Shown: positions 49,840-58,771, numbered from the stretch's first letter. The stretch is 64,000 nt of DNA from CAZCVI01 sp964502145 (GCA_964502145.1 CAZCVI010000002.1:237554-301553), one strand, 5' to 3'. Program-made: numbers and translations. The notes: generated by a model not told the origin, from the letters alone.

Positions 49840-51546
49840 ATGAGTAACATCGGTAGCTATGAAGAGAGAGTCAAAGATTTCACATGGGAAATCTCGGAAA
49901 AAGAACTGGAATACAAGCCGGGTAATGTCATCAATATCGGCGAGTATTGCACGGACCGGATTTGCCGGCAAGGAAAAGGCAATAAGACGGCTTTGATCTG
50001 GCAAGGACACAGCGGCGAAATAAAACGATATACCTTCGACCGCATGCGTGTCCTAACCAATGCCATTGCCGCTTTTTTGAAAGACCTGGGCGTAAAAGAC
50101 GGTGATCGGGTCTGTTTGTTCATGGATAAAGTGCCAGAACTCTATCTGGGTTTTCTGGGTGTATTAAAAATGGGAGCCATTGCCCAGCCTCTTTTTTCGG
50201 CTTTTGGCGGCGAATCCCTCTTCACCCGCCTGGATGACGCCAAAACCACGGCCATTATCACTCAAAAAAAACACGTGGCCAAAGTACGAAAAATTCTCGC
50301 GGAACTGCCCAACCTCAAACACATTATCATTGTAGACGACGATGCCAGCAAACCTTTACGAGAATTAGAAGTGGCATTCGCCATGGACACGGTCCAACCA
50401 GTAGAACACTTCCCCATCTTCCCCACCAAAGCAGAAACCCCCTCGGTACTCCACTATACCTCGGGCACAACGGGCAAACCCAAAGGCGCCCAACATGTTC
50501 ACTACTCCCTGATCTCCCAATACATCACGGCTAAATACGTGCTGGACCTCCAAGAAGATGATATTTACTGGTGTACAGCCGATCCCGGCTGGGTCACCGG
50601 TACTTCCTACGGTATTATTGGCGCCTGGGCGACTGGTTCCACCCAATGCGTCTTGGATGCCGGTTTTAGAGCCGATGCCTGGTATCAATTTATCCAGGAT
50701 CACAAGATCACAGTCTGGTATTCCGCGCCCACGGCTATTCGCTCGCTCATGAAAGACGGCAAAGAAACAGCCCATAAATACGATCTCTCCTCCCTGCGCC
50801 ACCTCTGCTCAGTAGGCGAACCTCTAAACGCCGAAGCCGTCATCTGGTCGACAGATACCTACGGCCTGACCTTTCACGACACCTTCTGGCAAACCGAAAC
50901 GGGCAGCATGATGATCACCAACTACCCGGGCATGAAAATCAAACCAGGTTCCATGGGCAAACCCTTCCCCGGTATCACGGCCACAGTCGTGGATTTAAAA
51001 TCCCATCAACCCATCACCACACCGGGCATAGTCGGTCTGATCGCCATTAAACCGGGTTGGCCCTCCATGTTCAGGGGGTATTGGAACAATGAAGAGGTAT
51101 ATAAAAGCAAGTTCAAGAATGGCTGGTACATTTGCGGCGACCGCGCCAGTTTCGACGAGGATGGTTATTTCTGGTTCGTCGGACGCGACGATGATGTCAT
51201 CAATACAGGCGGCCATCTTGTGGGACCATTTGAAATCGAATCCGCCCTGTTAGAACACGAGGCAGTAGCAGAATCGGCTGTGGTGGGGAAACCGGACCCG
51301 GTTAACATGGAAGTGGTGAAAGCCTTCATCGCTTTAAAACCGGGCTTTGAACCCACGAAGATGCTGGAATTGGAGATCATGAACTTCATCCGCAAAAAAT
51401 TATCGCCACTGGCCATGCCCCAAGATGTGGAATTTGTCCAATCACTACCCAAAACCCGGAGCGGCAAAATCATGCGCCGCGTGCTTCGCGCCAAAGAATG
51501 GGGCGAAGATATCGGCGATACATCCACGCTGGAAAATGATGATTAA
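49840..51546 (+). CDS. acsA: Acetyl-CoA synthetase-like acyl-CoA ligase (568 aa)
   Basis: ANL-superfamily ligase that makes acyl-AMP from a carboxylate and passes it to CoA or another thiol. Motifs: HYTSGTTGKPKG near residue 206, WCTADPGWVTGTSYG, the A5-type HDTFWQTETG, GYFWFVGRDDDVINTGGH, and the C-terminal catalytic lysine of TRSGKIMRR (Lys543). The overall wording and length match short AcsA-type acetate-CoA ligases. The ATG at 49840 is preceded by AAAGGAGG; an in-frame ATG at 49792 would add 16 residues and is less likely. It leads an apparent operon with an acyl carrier protein gene (61 bp gap) and an alpha-oxoamine synthase gene. Acetate is the default substrate guess, but linkage to an ACP raises the possibility that it primes the carrier instead of CoA. 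Confidence 0.85.
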   Translation: MSNIGSYEERVKDFTWEISEKELEYKPGNVINIGEYCTDRICRQGKGNKTALIWQGHSGEIKRYTFDRMRVLTNAIAAFLKDLGVKDGDRVCLFMDKVPELYLGFLGVLKMGAIAQPLFSAFGGESLFTRLDDAKTTAIITQKKHVAKVRKILAELPNLKHIIIVDDDASKPLRELEVAFAMDTVQPVEHFPIFPTKAETPSVLHYTSGTTGKPKGAQHVHYSLISQYITAKYVLDLQEDDIYWCTADPGWVTGTSYGIIGAWATGSTQCVLDAGFRADAWYQFIQDHKITVWYSAPTAIRSLMKDGKETAHKYDLSSLRHLCSVGEPLNAEAVIWSTDTYGLTFHDTFWQTETGSMMITNYPGMKIKPGSMGKPFPGITATVVDLKSHQPITTPGIVGLIAIKPGWPSMFRGYWNNEEVYKSKFKNGWYICGDRASFDEDGYFWFVGRDDDVINTGGHLVGPFEIESALLEHEAVAESAVVGKPDPVNMEVVKAFIALKPGFEPTKMLELEIMNFIRKKLSPLAMPQDVEFVQSLPKTRSGKIMRRVLRAKEWGEDIGDTSTLENDD

Positions 51547-51607
51547 AAAATGATTCAAATAATAATAACACCAAAATAATAAAATCATAATAAAGGAGAA
51601 AAATAAA

Positions 51608-51859
51608 ATGTCTGACCTAAAAGATGTCGTTTTAGAGTACGTTCAGGAAGAATACCTGGAAGAAGATGATGATATGGAAGTGACCTTTGATACCCCGTTG
51701 ATTTCCGGAGGCATAGTGGATTCCTTTTCCATGGTCTCTTTAAAGAGATTCCTTGAGACCAAATACAATGTTCAGATTCCCGATGCCAAAGCCACCCCGG
51801 AAGCGTTTGATACGGTCAATAAAATTGCCAAACTGATGAAAGAGTTTGGCGTTGAATAA
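51608..51859 (+). CDS. Stand-alone acyl carrier protein (83 aa)
   Basis: Small acidic protein with a phosphopantetheine attachment site at Ser39 in GGIVDSFSM, and the usual helix pattern after it (VSLKRFLETKYNVQIPD). The site is DSF instead of the DSL of fatty-acid ACPs, which fits specialised carriers. It sits between an acyl-adenylating enzyme and a PLP-dependent alpha-oxoamine synthase, with only 16 bp to the latter. A job in a private thioester pathway (ligase loads ACP; synthase condenses acyl-ACP with an amino acid) is therefore plausible. It needs a phosphopantetheinyl transferase, none of which is in the window. GGAG lies just ahead of the start. Confidence 0.88.
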   Translation: MSDLKDVVLEYVQEEYLEEDDDMEVTFDTPLISGGIVDSFSMVSLKRFLETKYNVQIPDAKATPEAFDTVNKIAKLMKEFGVE

Positions 51860-51875
51860 GCGTTAGGGGGCAAAA

Positions 51876-53123
51876 ATGGCCTTAATCGATCAACAACGGC
51901 AAATACTACAAGCAGAGTTAAACGGGCTCATTGAAGCTGGTCTTTTTAAAGAAGAACGGATCATCTGCGCACCCCAAGGCTCTGAAATCGAGGTGATATT
52001 CCCAGCAGGCGCGACTCCCAAAAGGGTTATTAACATGTGCGCTAATAACTACCTGGGCCTATCATCCCACCCGGAAGTGGTGGAAGCTGCCCGCAAAGGT
52101 TTGGACCATCGCGGCTACGGCATGTCCTCGGTGCGTTTTATCTGCGGCACCCAGGATATTCACAAACAACTGGAAGCCAAACTCACCGCTTTTCTGGGCA
52201 CCGAAGACACCATTCTCTTCCCCTCCTGCATGGATGCCAATACTGGCGTTTTTGAAGCAGTGCTCACCGAAGAAGACATCATGATCTCCGACCGGCTGGT
52301 CCATGCCTCTATCGTGGACGGCATTCGCTTGGCGAAAGCGCAGCATGATACCTACAAACACTCGGATATGAAACACCTGGAAAGCAAATTACAACTGCAC
52401 GCGGACAAACGACTGAAAGTCATCATCACGGACGGTAGTTTTTCCATGGACGGCGATCTGGCCAAACTGGACGAGATTGTAGCTCTGGCTGAACAGTACC
52501 ATGCCCTGGTGTTCCTGGATGATTCCCATGCTTCCGGCTTTATCGGTAAAACCGGTCGTGGTACACACGAGCATTGCGGTGTAGTGGGGAAAATTGATAT
52601 TATCACCACTACCCTGGGAAAAGCGTTGGGCGGTGCATCCGGCGGTTGCGTTTCCGGCAGAAAAGAGATCGTGGAACTGTGCCGTCAAAAAGCCAGACCC
52701 TATCTCTTCTCTAATACCATAGCCCCGGTAGTAGTGGAAGGCGCACTGGCTGTGCTGGACATTATTTCCAAAACTACAGAGCGACGTGATAAACTGGAAA
52801 AGAACACCGAATTTTGGCGTAAAGGTTTGACTGAAGCTGGTTTTGTCATCAAAGAAGGGGAAACCCCCATCGTTCCTGTCATGCTCTTCAATGCTAAACT
52901 GGCCCAAGATGTGGCCAAGGACCTTTTCCAAGAAGGTATCTATGCCGTTGGTTTTTTCTTCCCCGTCGTAGCCAAAGGACAGGCCCGCATCCGTACCCAA
53001 CTCTCCGCTGCTCATGACCAGCACCACCTGGATAAAGCCCTGGCTGCCTTCATCAAAGTCGGCAAAAAATACGAGATTCTACACAAAACAAAACAAGAGA
53101 TTATTGATCGGTACGGCAGTTAA
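51876..53123 (+). CDS. Alpha-oxoamine synthase, glycine C-acetyltransferase paralogue (415 aa)
   Basis: PLP fold-type I enzyme that condenses an acyl thioester with an amino acid. Motifs: CANNYLGL near residue 52, SVRFICGTQDIH, DDSHASGFIGKTGRG with the PLP-contacting Asp/His, and the PLP lysine Lys249 in TTLGKALGGASGG. It clearly belongs with Kbl (2-amino-3-oxobutyrate CoA ligase). Compared with the second kbl at 55881 it is diverged (SCMDANTGVFEAVL versus SCFDANGGLFESIL) and lacks an insertion of about 15 residues near position 175. The position directly after an ACP gene suggests it may use acyl-ACP, as some oxoamine synthases do. If it is an ordinary Kbl it would interconvert 2-amino-3-oxobutyrate and glycine plus acetyl-CoA. 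The start follows a GGGGG-rich site 17 bases after the ACP stop. Confidence 0.85.
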   Translation: MALIDQQRQILQAELNGLIEAGLFKEERIICAPQGSEIEVIFPAGATPKRVINMCANNYLGLSSHPEVVEAARKGLDHRGYGMSSVRFICGTQDIHKQLEAKLTAFLGTEDTILFPSCMDANTGVFEAVLTEEDIMISDRLVHASIVDGIRLAKAQHDTYKHSDMKHLESKLQLHADKRLKVIITDGSFSMDGDLAKLDEIVALAEQYHALVFLDDSHASGFIGKTGRGTHEHCGVVGKIDIITTTLGKALGGASGGCVSGRKEIVELCRQKARPYLFSNTIAPVVVEGALAVLDIISKTTERRDKLEKNTEFWRKGLTEAGFVIKEGETPIVPVMLFNAKLAQDVAKDLFQEGIYAVGFFFPVVAKGQARIRTQLSAAHDQHHLDKALAAFIKVGKKYEILHKTKQEIIDRYGS

Positions 53124-53146
53124 GCCGGTTGTTACCAATACCCCCG

Positions 53147-53178
53147 CAGGGGAAAAGAGCCTTGGCTCTTTTCCCCTG
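53147..53178 (+). terminator. Strong hairpin after the ligase-ACP-synthase operon
   Basis: A perfect 15-bp stem (CAGGGGAAAAGAGCC and its complement) with a two-base loop, 24 bases after the synthase stop. The stability suits a terminator or mRNA 3' end, though no T-run follows; the T4 run lies inside the stem. Confidence 0.6.
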
Positions 53179-53228
53179 TTACCTGGATTCACCATCATTT
53201 TTTAAAAGTACCACGGATAATCGTGGTA

Positions 53229-53300
53229 AGCTGGACTTACTGGACAAGCTGGACAAAATTCAAAGGTTTTGGGAAGTCCAGTTGGTCCAGATAGTCCAGT
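53229..53300. repeat. Palindromic GGAC-9bp element, copy 3
   Basis: GGAC at 53233, 53242 and 53251 is mirrored by GTCC at 53276, 53285 and 53294. Arms are about 53229-53254 and 53276-53300. The loop begins AAAATTCAAAGG and the left flank has TAATCGTGG, as in copy 2. It lies downstream of the first kbl-like gene, after a strong hairpin. Confidence 0.92.
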
Positions 53301-53726
53301 TTCGCTCCCTACAAAAAAATGAAACCCATCGCTCCAAATTTCGCCTCATAGGCTAAATTTACAACTTGGTGGATTGTTATCCAGCATTTTTGTTAGTTAT
53401 ATATTTAGGTTTAAAATATGACGAAAAATAGGTATTATAAATTGGCTAATCTATATATCAAAATGGTTTTAAAAAATTTTTTATTTTAATTGTTGTTTTT
53501 TTATTTTTGATATTATACAATAGCGTAATCGGAATATAGTCGTAAACGTTGAATTGACCAGAACCCGGTTGTGAGGTGTAAATTGAAAATAGATACAGCA
53601 AGATTTTCCTTTAACGGTTTGTGTTTTCTGCCTATTCCCTAAAATTCGGGATAGGGTCGTCACTATCCGTGGACTTTTTTCTCCTACCACTTACAACCTT
53701 TGTAAAAAAATCAATTGGAGGAATAA

Positions 53727-55751
53727 ATGAAATCAAAAACATTATGTGTGTTGATGTTGAGTATTGTTTTTATTTGGGGGTTATTACCACTCGGTGCGCA
53801 ACAGGAACAGGCAACTGATATAGAAGACATCAGCTTCGAGGAATTACTCAATATCGAGGTGACGGTGGCATCCAAATCCCAGCAATCCATAGGAGATGCA
53901 CCATCATCGGTGACGGTTTTCACCCGCGAAGAGATAAAAAACATGGGGATTGGAACCGTGGAAGAGCTTTTAAACTATGTCCCTGGATTTATAACCTACA
54001 GAAATGTGGACCAATTTAAAAAAGATATTGTTTCGCCACGTGGCGGGCGTTTCACCGACGTGTTGTTCCAGTATAACGGGCAACGCATTAACAACCTCTA
54101 CTCCGGCGCTTATTCGGATGGGAACCAGTTCATCCCGGTGGATAATATCAAGCAAGTGGAGATTATCCGCGGTCCAGGTTCGGCCCTGTATGGTTCCAAC
54201 GCATTTTTAGGAGTGGTTAATATCGTTGCCGCCGACAACCTGAACAATTTTTCAGTGACCACAGGCAACGGCGACAGAAAAGAAGTCGCGGTTAACTTCT
54301 CGAAAAAAGTCGACGAACTAACGGTTTCAGCATTTGTGCAAGCCTTCTCTGACAATGGACTAGAATACACCCTGACGGATCGATTGCACCAAACCGCCAA
54401 AACCAGAGACCCGGAAAATGGCTTTAACGCGCTCCTCACCCTGAAGTATAAAAATTGGGTGCTGAACGCGAGACACAATGAAGCCCATATTGAAGATTTT
54501 ATAATGTATGGTTGCCTGGCCAATGGCATGAACGACGGCACAGTTCGACAAAGCTTTCTCAATCTAAACTACCATATAGAGCCTTTTAAAAAAATGGCCA
54601 TCGATGTCTCGGCTGGATATTTGGACGACACATGGAGAGTTGTTTTCATGCAGTTGCCTATCGGTGCGATTCCAGTGGCATTGAATGAACAGAACATCCC
54701 CACGAAATTCAACCAGCAGGTACTGGGTGGTGGTCCGAATATGGCCTGTTACATTGCCAATCTGAATATTGACAGCAGCTATGAGGTGTCAATGGCGAAT
54801 CAATTAATAGCGGGTATTTCAATAATGAATGGAAAAATGACGGGCGTGGCCAATATGGGTTTTTGGAATTTCGAGGTGGGCAACAGTTTTGAGTATTATC
54901 CGGTGATGAAAGAAGATATAAAAGGCAAAGAATTCACCGAGCTGAAAACACGCAATGTATTTAGCGTGTACCTCCAGGACGATCAAAAGTTGGGCAAAGC
55001 ACTCAAGCTAACGGCGGGCATCCGTCTGGACAATTACAGCGATTTTGGCTCATCCCTCAACCCACGTCTGGCTCTCATTTACACAACGCCTTTCAAATCC
55101 ACAATCAAGTTTATGTATGGCCACGCCTTCCGTGCCCCCAATTTCCGGGAATTATACAATAAAAACAACACGACCAATGCAGGCAATCCAAACCTGGGGG
55201 CGGAAAAAGTAACCACTATTGAAGCGGCATATGTACAGGAATTTAAAAATTTCCAGGGGGTGGTCACCCTTTTCCAGTCCAAAATGTCGGAACTAATCGT
55301 GTTGGGGAAACCGTTGAATCCAGATGACCCCTCATCACCCCACCTGTTTGAAAATCTGGGTGAACAAACCACCCGCGGCCTGGAACTGGAATTGAGAACC
55401 ATGGCCTTTAAAAATTTGATTTTCTACGGGAGTCTATTACACTTCATAGACAAAAAAAATATCCCGATTCCACAGACTACAGGTTCCTTCGCGGCCAATT
55501 ACCGCCACCGGCATTTTAATTTCAACATCAATGGTCTCTATCGAGGCAAGTGGGCGCTGAGCGGCAATCAGAAGGCTTACCTGATACTAAATACCAAGCT
55601 GACATATCATCTATCGAAAAATTTGAATCTGATGGGTGTTGTTCACAACCTGATGGATACAACTTATTACACATACTCATCATCGTTGAAAAATGGCATC
55701 CAAAACCGTGGTCGAACTTTTACGGTTGGTCTAGAATGGGGGGATAAGTAG
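53727..55751 (+). CDS. TonB-dependent outer-membrane receptor (674 aa)
   Basis: Outer-membrane gated channel for scarce nutrients such as metal chelates, cobalamin or glycans. Residues 1-24 are a signal peptide ending near LGAQ. The segment SFEELLNIEVTVASKS is typical of the receptor start. The plug domain (about 55-165) includes DAPSSVTVFTREEI, VEELLNYVPGF and VEIIRGPGSALYGSNAFLGVVNI. The rest is an aromatic-rich beta-barrel with a TRGLELELRT segment near the end. The last residues are GLEWGDK, not the common terminal aromatic. The substrate cannot be read. The ATG at 53727 follows GGAGG at 53716-53720. It stands between the two Kbl-like genes on the same strand but with long gaps, so it is probably a separate transcript. 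Confidence 0.92.
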   Translation: MKSKTLCVLMLSIVFIWGLLPLGAQQEQATDIEDISFEELLNIEVTVASKSQQSIGDAPSSVTVFTREEIKNMGIGTVEELLNYVPGFITYRNVDQFKKDIVSPRGGRFTDVLFQYNGQRINNLYSGAYSDGNQFIPVDNIKQVEIIRGPGSALYGSNAFLGVVNIVAADNLNNFSVTTGNGDRKEVAVNFSKKVDELTVSAFVQAFSDNGLEYTLTDRLHQTAKTRDPENGFNALLTLKYKNWVLNARHNEAHIEDFIMYGCLANGMNDGTVRQSFLNLNYHIEPFKKMAIDVSAGYLDDTWRVVFMQLPIGAIPVALNEQNIPTKFNQQVLGGGPNMACYIANLNIDSSYEVSMANQLIAGISIMNGKMTGVANMGFWNFEVGNSFEYYPVMKEDIKGKEFTELKTRNVFSVYLQDDQKLGKALKLTAGIRLDNYSDFGSSLNPRLALIYTTPFKSTIKFMYGHAFRAPNFRELYNKNNTTNAGNPNLGAEKVTTIEAAYVQEFKNFQGVVTLFQSKMSELIVLGKPLNPDDPSSPHLFENLGEQTTRGLELELRTMAFKNLIFYGSLLHFIDKKNIPIPQTTGSFAANYRHRHFNFNINGLYRGKWALSGNQKAYLILNTKLTYHLSKNLNLMGVVHNLMDTTYYTYSSSLKNGIQNRGRTFTVGLEWGDK

Positions 55752-55825
55752 GGGCAAGGCGATCTGTGAAATCCGAGGTCTATTTTTTTTTACCCAGGTT
55801 TTGCGATTCTCATTTTTAATTTTTG

Positions 55826-55834
55826 TGATATAAT
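55826..55834 (+). promoter_or_regulatory. Extended -10 promoter of kbl
   Basis: TGATATAAT fits the extended -10 form TG-n-TATAAT, with no good -35. It lies 46 bases before the kbl start. Confidence 0.5.
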
Positions 55835-55880
55835 TGAAAGATATGAATTTTTATAGAAATAAAAATGAGGAGGTATTATC

Positions 55881-57143
55881 ATGTATCAGCGTGTCAGGTA
55901 TGATCTAAGTCAAGAGTTACATAACATAAAGGAAGCGGGACTCTTTAAGGAAGAACGCATTATTTTATCGGATCAAAAACCATCTATCGAAGTGTCCTAT
56001 CCCAAAGGTTCGGAACCCCGGGAAGTATTGAATTTCTGCGCCAACAACTACCTGGGTTTGGCCAATCATCCCAAATTAAAAGCAGCGGCCCAACAAGCCC
56101 TGGATCACTACGGTTTTGGTCTCGCATCCGTCCGTTTTATCTGCGGCACCCAGGATATTCACAAGGACCTGGAACAAAAGATCAGTCAATTTTATGAAAC
56201 CGAGGACACGATATTATATTCATCCTGTTTTGATGCCAACGGCGGCCTCTTCGAGAGTATTTTAAGCAGCGAAGACGCCATTATCACCGACGAATTAAAC
56301 CATGCCAGCATCATCGACGGTATCCGTTTATGCAAAGCGAAACGGTTCATATACGATCATTCAGATATGGACTCCCTGGAACGGTCACTAAAACGAGCCA
56401 GAGAAGGTATGGACGTCTGGGACCATCCCGGTTTGGGTCAAGAACCCACACCAGCCCGCAATATTATGATCGCCACCGACGGCGTGTTCTCCATGGATGG
56501 CGCTATTGCCAAATTAAAAGAGATCGTCGCCCTAGCTAAAGAGTATGACGCCATGGTCATGGTCGATGATTCCCATGCTACCGGTTTCCTCGGTAAAACC
56601 GGGCGCGGTTCCATCGAATACTGCGACGTCATGGGCGATGTGGATATTATCACTTCCACCCTGGGGAAAGCTATGGGGGGGGCGTCCGGCGGTTTTACCA
56701 CGGGTAAAAAAGAGGTTATCGAAATCCTAAGACAACGATCACGGCCTTATCTTTTCTCCAATACCCTGGCCCCGGTGATTACTGCGGCTTCTATTGCAGC
56801 CTTCGACCTGCTCAATGAAAGCGATGAACCACGACAACAACTGATGGAAAACACGATGTACTTCCGCGACTCCATGGAAAAATTGGGTTTTGATATTATC
56901 AAAGGCGTTCATCCTATTGTGCCCGTGATGTTCAGCAAGTTCAAAGATGATGCCCGGTTAGCCCAGATGATGGCCAAAGACCTCTATGCAGAGGGAATTT
57001 ATGTCATCGGTTTCTTTTTCCCCGTTGTCGCCAAAGGCAAATCCCGCATCCGTGTGCAGATTTCAGCCGCCCATACCCGCGAACAAATCGATAAAGCCAT
57101 CGCGGCATTTGAAAAAGTCGGGAAACAACACAAGGTTATTTAG
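55881..57143 (+). CDS. kbl: Glycine C-acetyltransferase / 2-amino-3-ketobutyrate CoA ligase (420 aa)
   Basis: PLP-dependent enzyme that cleaves 2-amino-3-oxobutyrate with CoA to glycine and acetyl-CoA, the second step of threonine breakdown by threonine dehydrogenase. Nearly every family block is present: CANNYLGLANHP, RFICGTQDIHK, SCFDANGGLFE, NHASIIDGIRLCKAKR, VDDSHATGFLGKTGRG, and PLP Lys263 in STLGKAMGGASGG. No tdh gene is in the window. Unlike its paralogue at 51876 it carries an insertion (about 172-190, EGMDVWDHPGLG) and is not next to an ACP. The start follows GAGGAGG. An extended -10 promoter lies at 55826-55834, and terminator-like hairpins follow the stop. Confidence 0.9.
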   Translation: MYQRVRYDLSQELHNIKEAGLFKEERIILSDQKPSIEVSYPKGSEPREVLNFCANNYLGLANHPKLKAAAQQALDHYGFGLASVRFICGTQDIHKDLEQKISQFYETEDTILYSSCFDANGGLFESILSSEDAIITDELNHASIIDGIRLCKAKRFIYDHSDMDSLERSLKRAREGMDVWDHPGLGQEPTPARNIMIATDGVFSMDGAIAKLKEIVALAKEYDAMVMVDDSHATGFLGKTGRGSIEYCDVMGDVDIITSTLGKAMGGASGGFTTGKKEVIEILRQRSRPYLFSNTLAPVITAASIAAFDLLNESDEPRQQLMENTMYFRDSMEKLGFDIIKGVHPIVPVMFSKFKDDARLAQMMAKDLYAEGIYVIGFFFPVVAKGKSRIRVQISAAHTREQIDKAIAAFEKVGKQHKVI

Positions 57144-57162
57144 GGGACTGCGTCCCCATTTT
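57143..57162 (+). terminator. Small hairpin right after the kbl stop
   Basis: GGGGAC, loop TGC, GTCCCC, then ATTTT. The 6-bp G/C stem overlaps the stop codon end and is followed by a short T-rich stretch. Confidence 0.5.
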
Positions 57163-57223
57163 CTATGACACCTTTGTGTGCATACCCCATATAATATGGC
57201 TGTATGAATTCTTGAAATAGTAA

Positions 57224-57247
57224 GGGCGTATTGGTATACGCCCTTTT
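57224..57247 (+). terminator. Rho-independent terminator between kbl and thyX
   Basis: An 8-bp stem GGGCGTAT / ATACGCCC with loop TGGT followed by TTTT. It is well formed for plus-strand transcripts and, between convergent genes, could also slow the minus strand. Confidence 0.7.
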
Positions 57248-57265
57248 ATTGATTTCTTCTCTTCC

Positions 57266-58771
57266 CTAAATTGAGAATTTCGGTTTTTTACCATATATGC
57301 TTTCATATTGCTTGATATAATCGCTTTTGCCACATAAGAGCATCCCGGATAACGGCATCTTATCCTTGATTGTTTCCGCCAAACTGTGGGCCAAGTTGCG
57401 AATATCCCATTGGGCGTGTTGATCGGCGCGCAAACGGATAAAATGGTACACTTCCCGCAAATTCATTCTCATCACTACTGGTCGGCAGTGGGAGTTGGTT
57501 AAAATATAATCTGCCGTGGCACCATATTTTTTCTTTATTTTAAGATAAGCCTCGTTCGTTTTAGCAATGATCTCTGTGAATTCTTTGTCCAATTTGTTGA
57601 TCTTGATATTTTCCGGGATGACATTGCCCAGATTGATATCGTAATTTCCCGCCAGCAACGTGGCCATGCGGTGACGTTTTAACTGGGCAAAATTGGAAGC
57701 ACTAACAAGGGCCTGAAAGGTGACCTCCGGCAATTCAAATTCCCGTGATGGCGAATCAAAGAACTCCATGTGCTCAAACAACCCTTTAAAAATCGCCTCT
57801 TTATCCGTGGGCGGCATCAACGCCGTGATATAGGAAGCCTGCGTGTAATCATACCCATGGTAAAACACCAGCAACGCTGCCAATATCCGTTCATCTCCAT
57901 CCGCAGAAAAACGCAGCAGTTGCACGGGGAAAGCCGCGCTATCCACCTTCCCAATCAAACCATGCGGTTCCTTTTTTTTATCTCGTGGAGGTATATGGGC
58001 GGATATTACCGCTTTCATACGCTCTCCGGCCAAATCTGTTTCAAAAGCCGAGGGTTCCGGGAAAAGAATGAGCGATGGCGCGACCTTTTCAACCAGACCA
58101 TAAATCACTTTACCCATCTCCTGCACTTCCCCGTGTTTACTCAAGGCAAAACGTCGGAACAGGTGTTCCAGGTTGCGCGCGTTGATAGTCATGCCCAACT
58201 GGCCTTCCGTGGCTAAAGAGAGAATGTAACGGGCATCTTCTTTCGCCCATCCTTCTACTACCTTGCGGTCCCCCTTCTTTTCTATTTGCTCCGGGTACTT
58301 GGCAAAAAGATACTCTTTTAAAACCTCAAGGGCTTTAAAATAAAAATCATTCTGTAATTTAATCGTCCCCAAAAAGAGTTCACGTGATTTTTTGTCCGTG
58401 ATTTCTTTGGGTATGACAAAATCGCCGTCCAAGGTGACATAACGTTGCGATTTTTCCGTGTAAGAAGCCAAACGGAACTTTTCAATCTCTTCCAGTGCCA
58501 GACGCGACACACCGATCACATCGAAATTAAATACCGCGTGTTCTGCCACCGAATGGTGACCCATCTGGAAAATGATCCGTTCATTGGATTCCCGGGCTTT
58601 TTGCACATCTTCCCGCGCTTCTTTTCGTAAAGCAGTCACATCCTTGGAACTACGACTGATCCTGGCGTATGCCGAGCTGAAGGTTTCCGGGGTTAACGGT
58701 TCGTTTTCCCCAATTTCCAAGCGTTCCAGTATTTCTGTTTCCACATTATAACCAGCCAGTTTGATTTGCAC
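57266..58771 (-). CDS. thyX: Long-form ThyX-like flavin-dependent thymidylate synthase (501 aa)
   Basis: ThyX methylates dUMP to dTMP using FAD, NADPH and methylene-tetrahydrofolate. The protein is about twice the usual ThyX length and seems to hold two ThyX-like halves. The N-half (1-220) has QMGHHSVAEHAVFNFD and FRLASYTEKSQRYVTL, matching the second part of the ThyX signature (S-x-x-E-x-S-x-R-Y), but with Lys-Phe-Arg where Arg-His-Arg is expected. The C-half has KRHRMATLLAGNYDIN, keeping Arg-His-Arg but losing the Ser/Glu/Ser part, and later NLREVYHFIRLRADQHAQWDIR, as at the ThyX C-terminus. I recall that other bacteria also have ThyX proteins near 500 residues. A P-loop kinase-like gene lies just upstream. 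Confidence 0.8.
   Translation of the reverse strand: MQIKLAGYNVETEILERLEIGENEPLTPETFSSAYARISRSSKDVTALRKEAREDVQKARESNERIIFQMGHHSVAEHAVFNFDVIGVSRLALEEIEKFRLASYTEKSQRYVTLDGDFVIPKEITDKKSRELFLGTIKLQNDFYFKALEVLKEYLFAKYPEQIEKKGDRKVVEGWAKEDARYILSLATEGQLGMTINARNLEHLFRRFALSKHGEVQEMGKVIYGLVEKVAPSLILFPEPSAFETDLAGERMKAVISAHIPPRDKKKEPHGLIGKVDSAAFPVQLLRFSADGDERILAALLVFYHGYDYTQASYITALMPPTDKEAIFKGLFEHMEFFDSPSREFELPEVTFQALVSASNFAQLKRHRMATLLAGNYDINLGNVIPENIKINKLDKEFTEIIAKTNEAYLKIKKKYGATADYILTNSHCRPVVMRMNLREVYHFIRLRADQHAQWDIRNLAHSLAETIKDKMPLSGMLLCGKSDYIKQYESIYGKKPKFSI

Larger units (their letters stand above)
53124..53726. other. 603-bp intergenic region before the TonB-dependent receptor
   Basis: It holds a strong hairpin (53147-53178), palindromic element copy 3 (53229-53300), then about 400 bases of AT-rich sequence. 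A weak imperfect hairpin (CCTATTCCC at 53631, GGGATAGG at 53648) precedes the receptor ribosome site. I see no clear promoter, riboswitch or gene. Confidence 0.65.
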
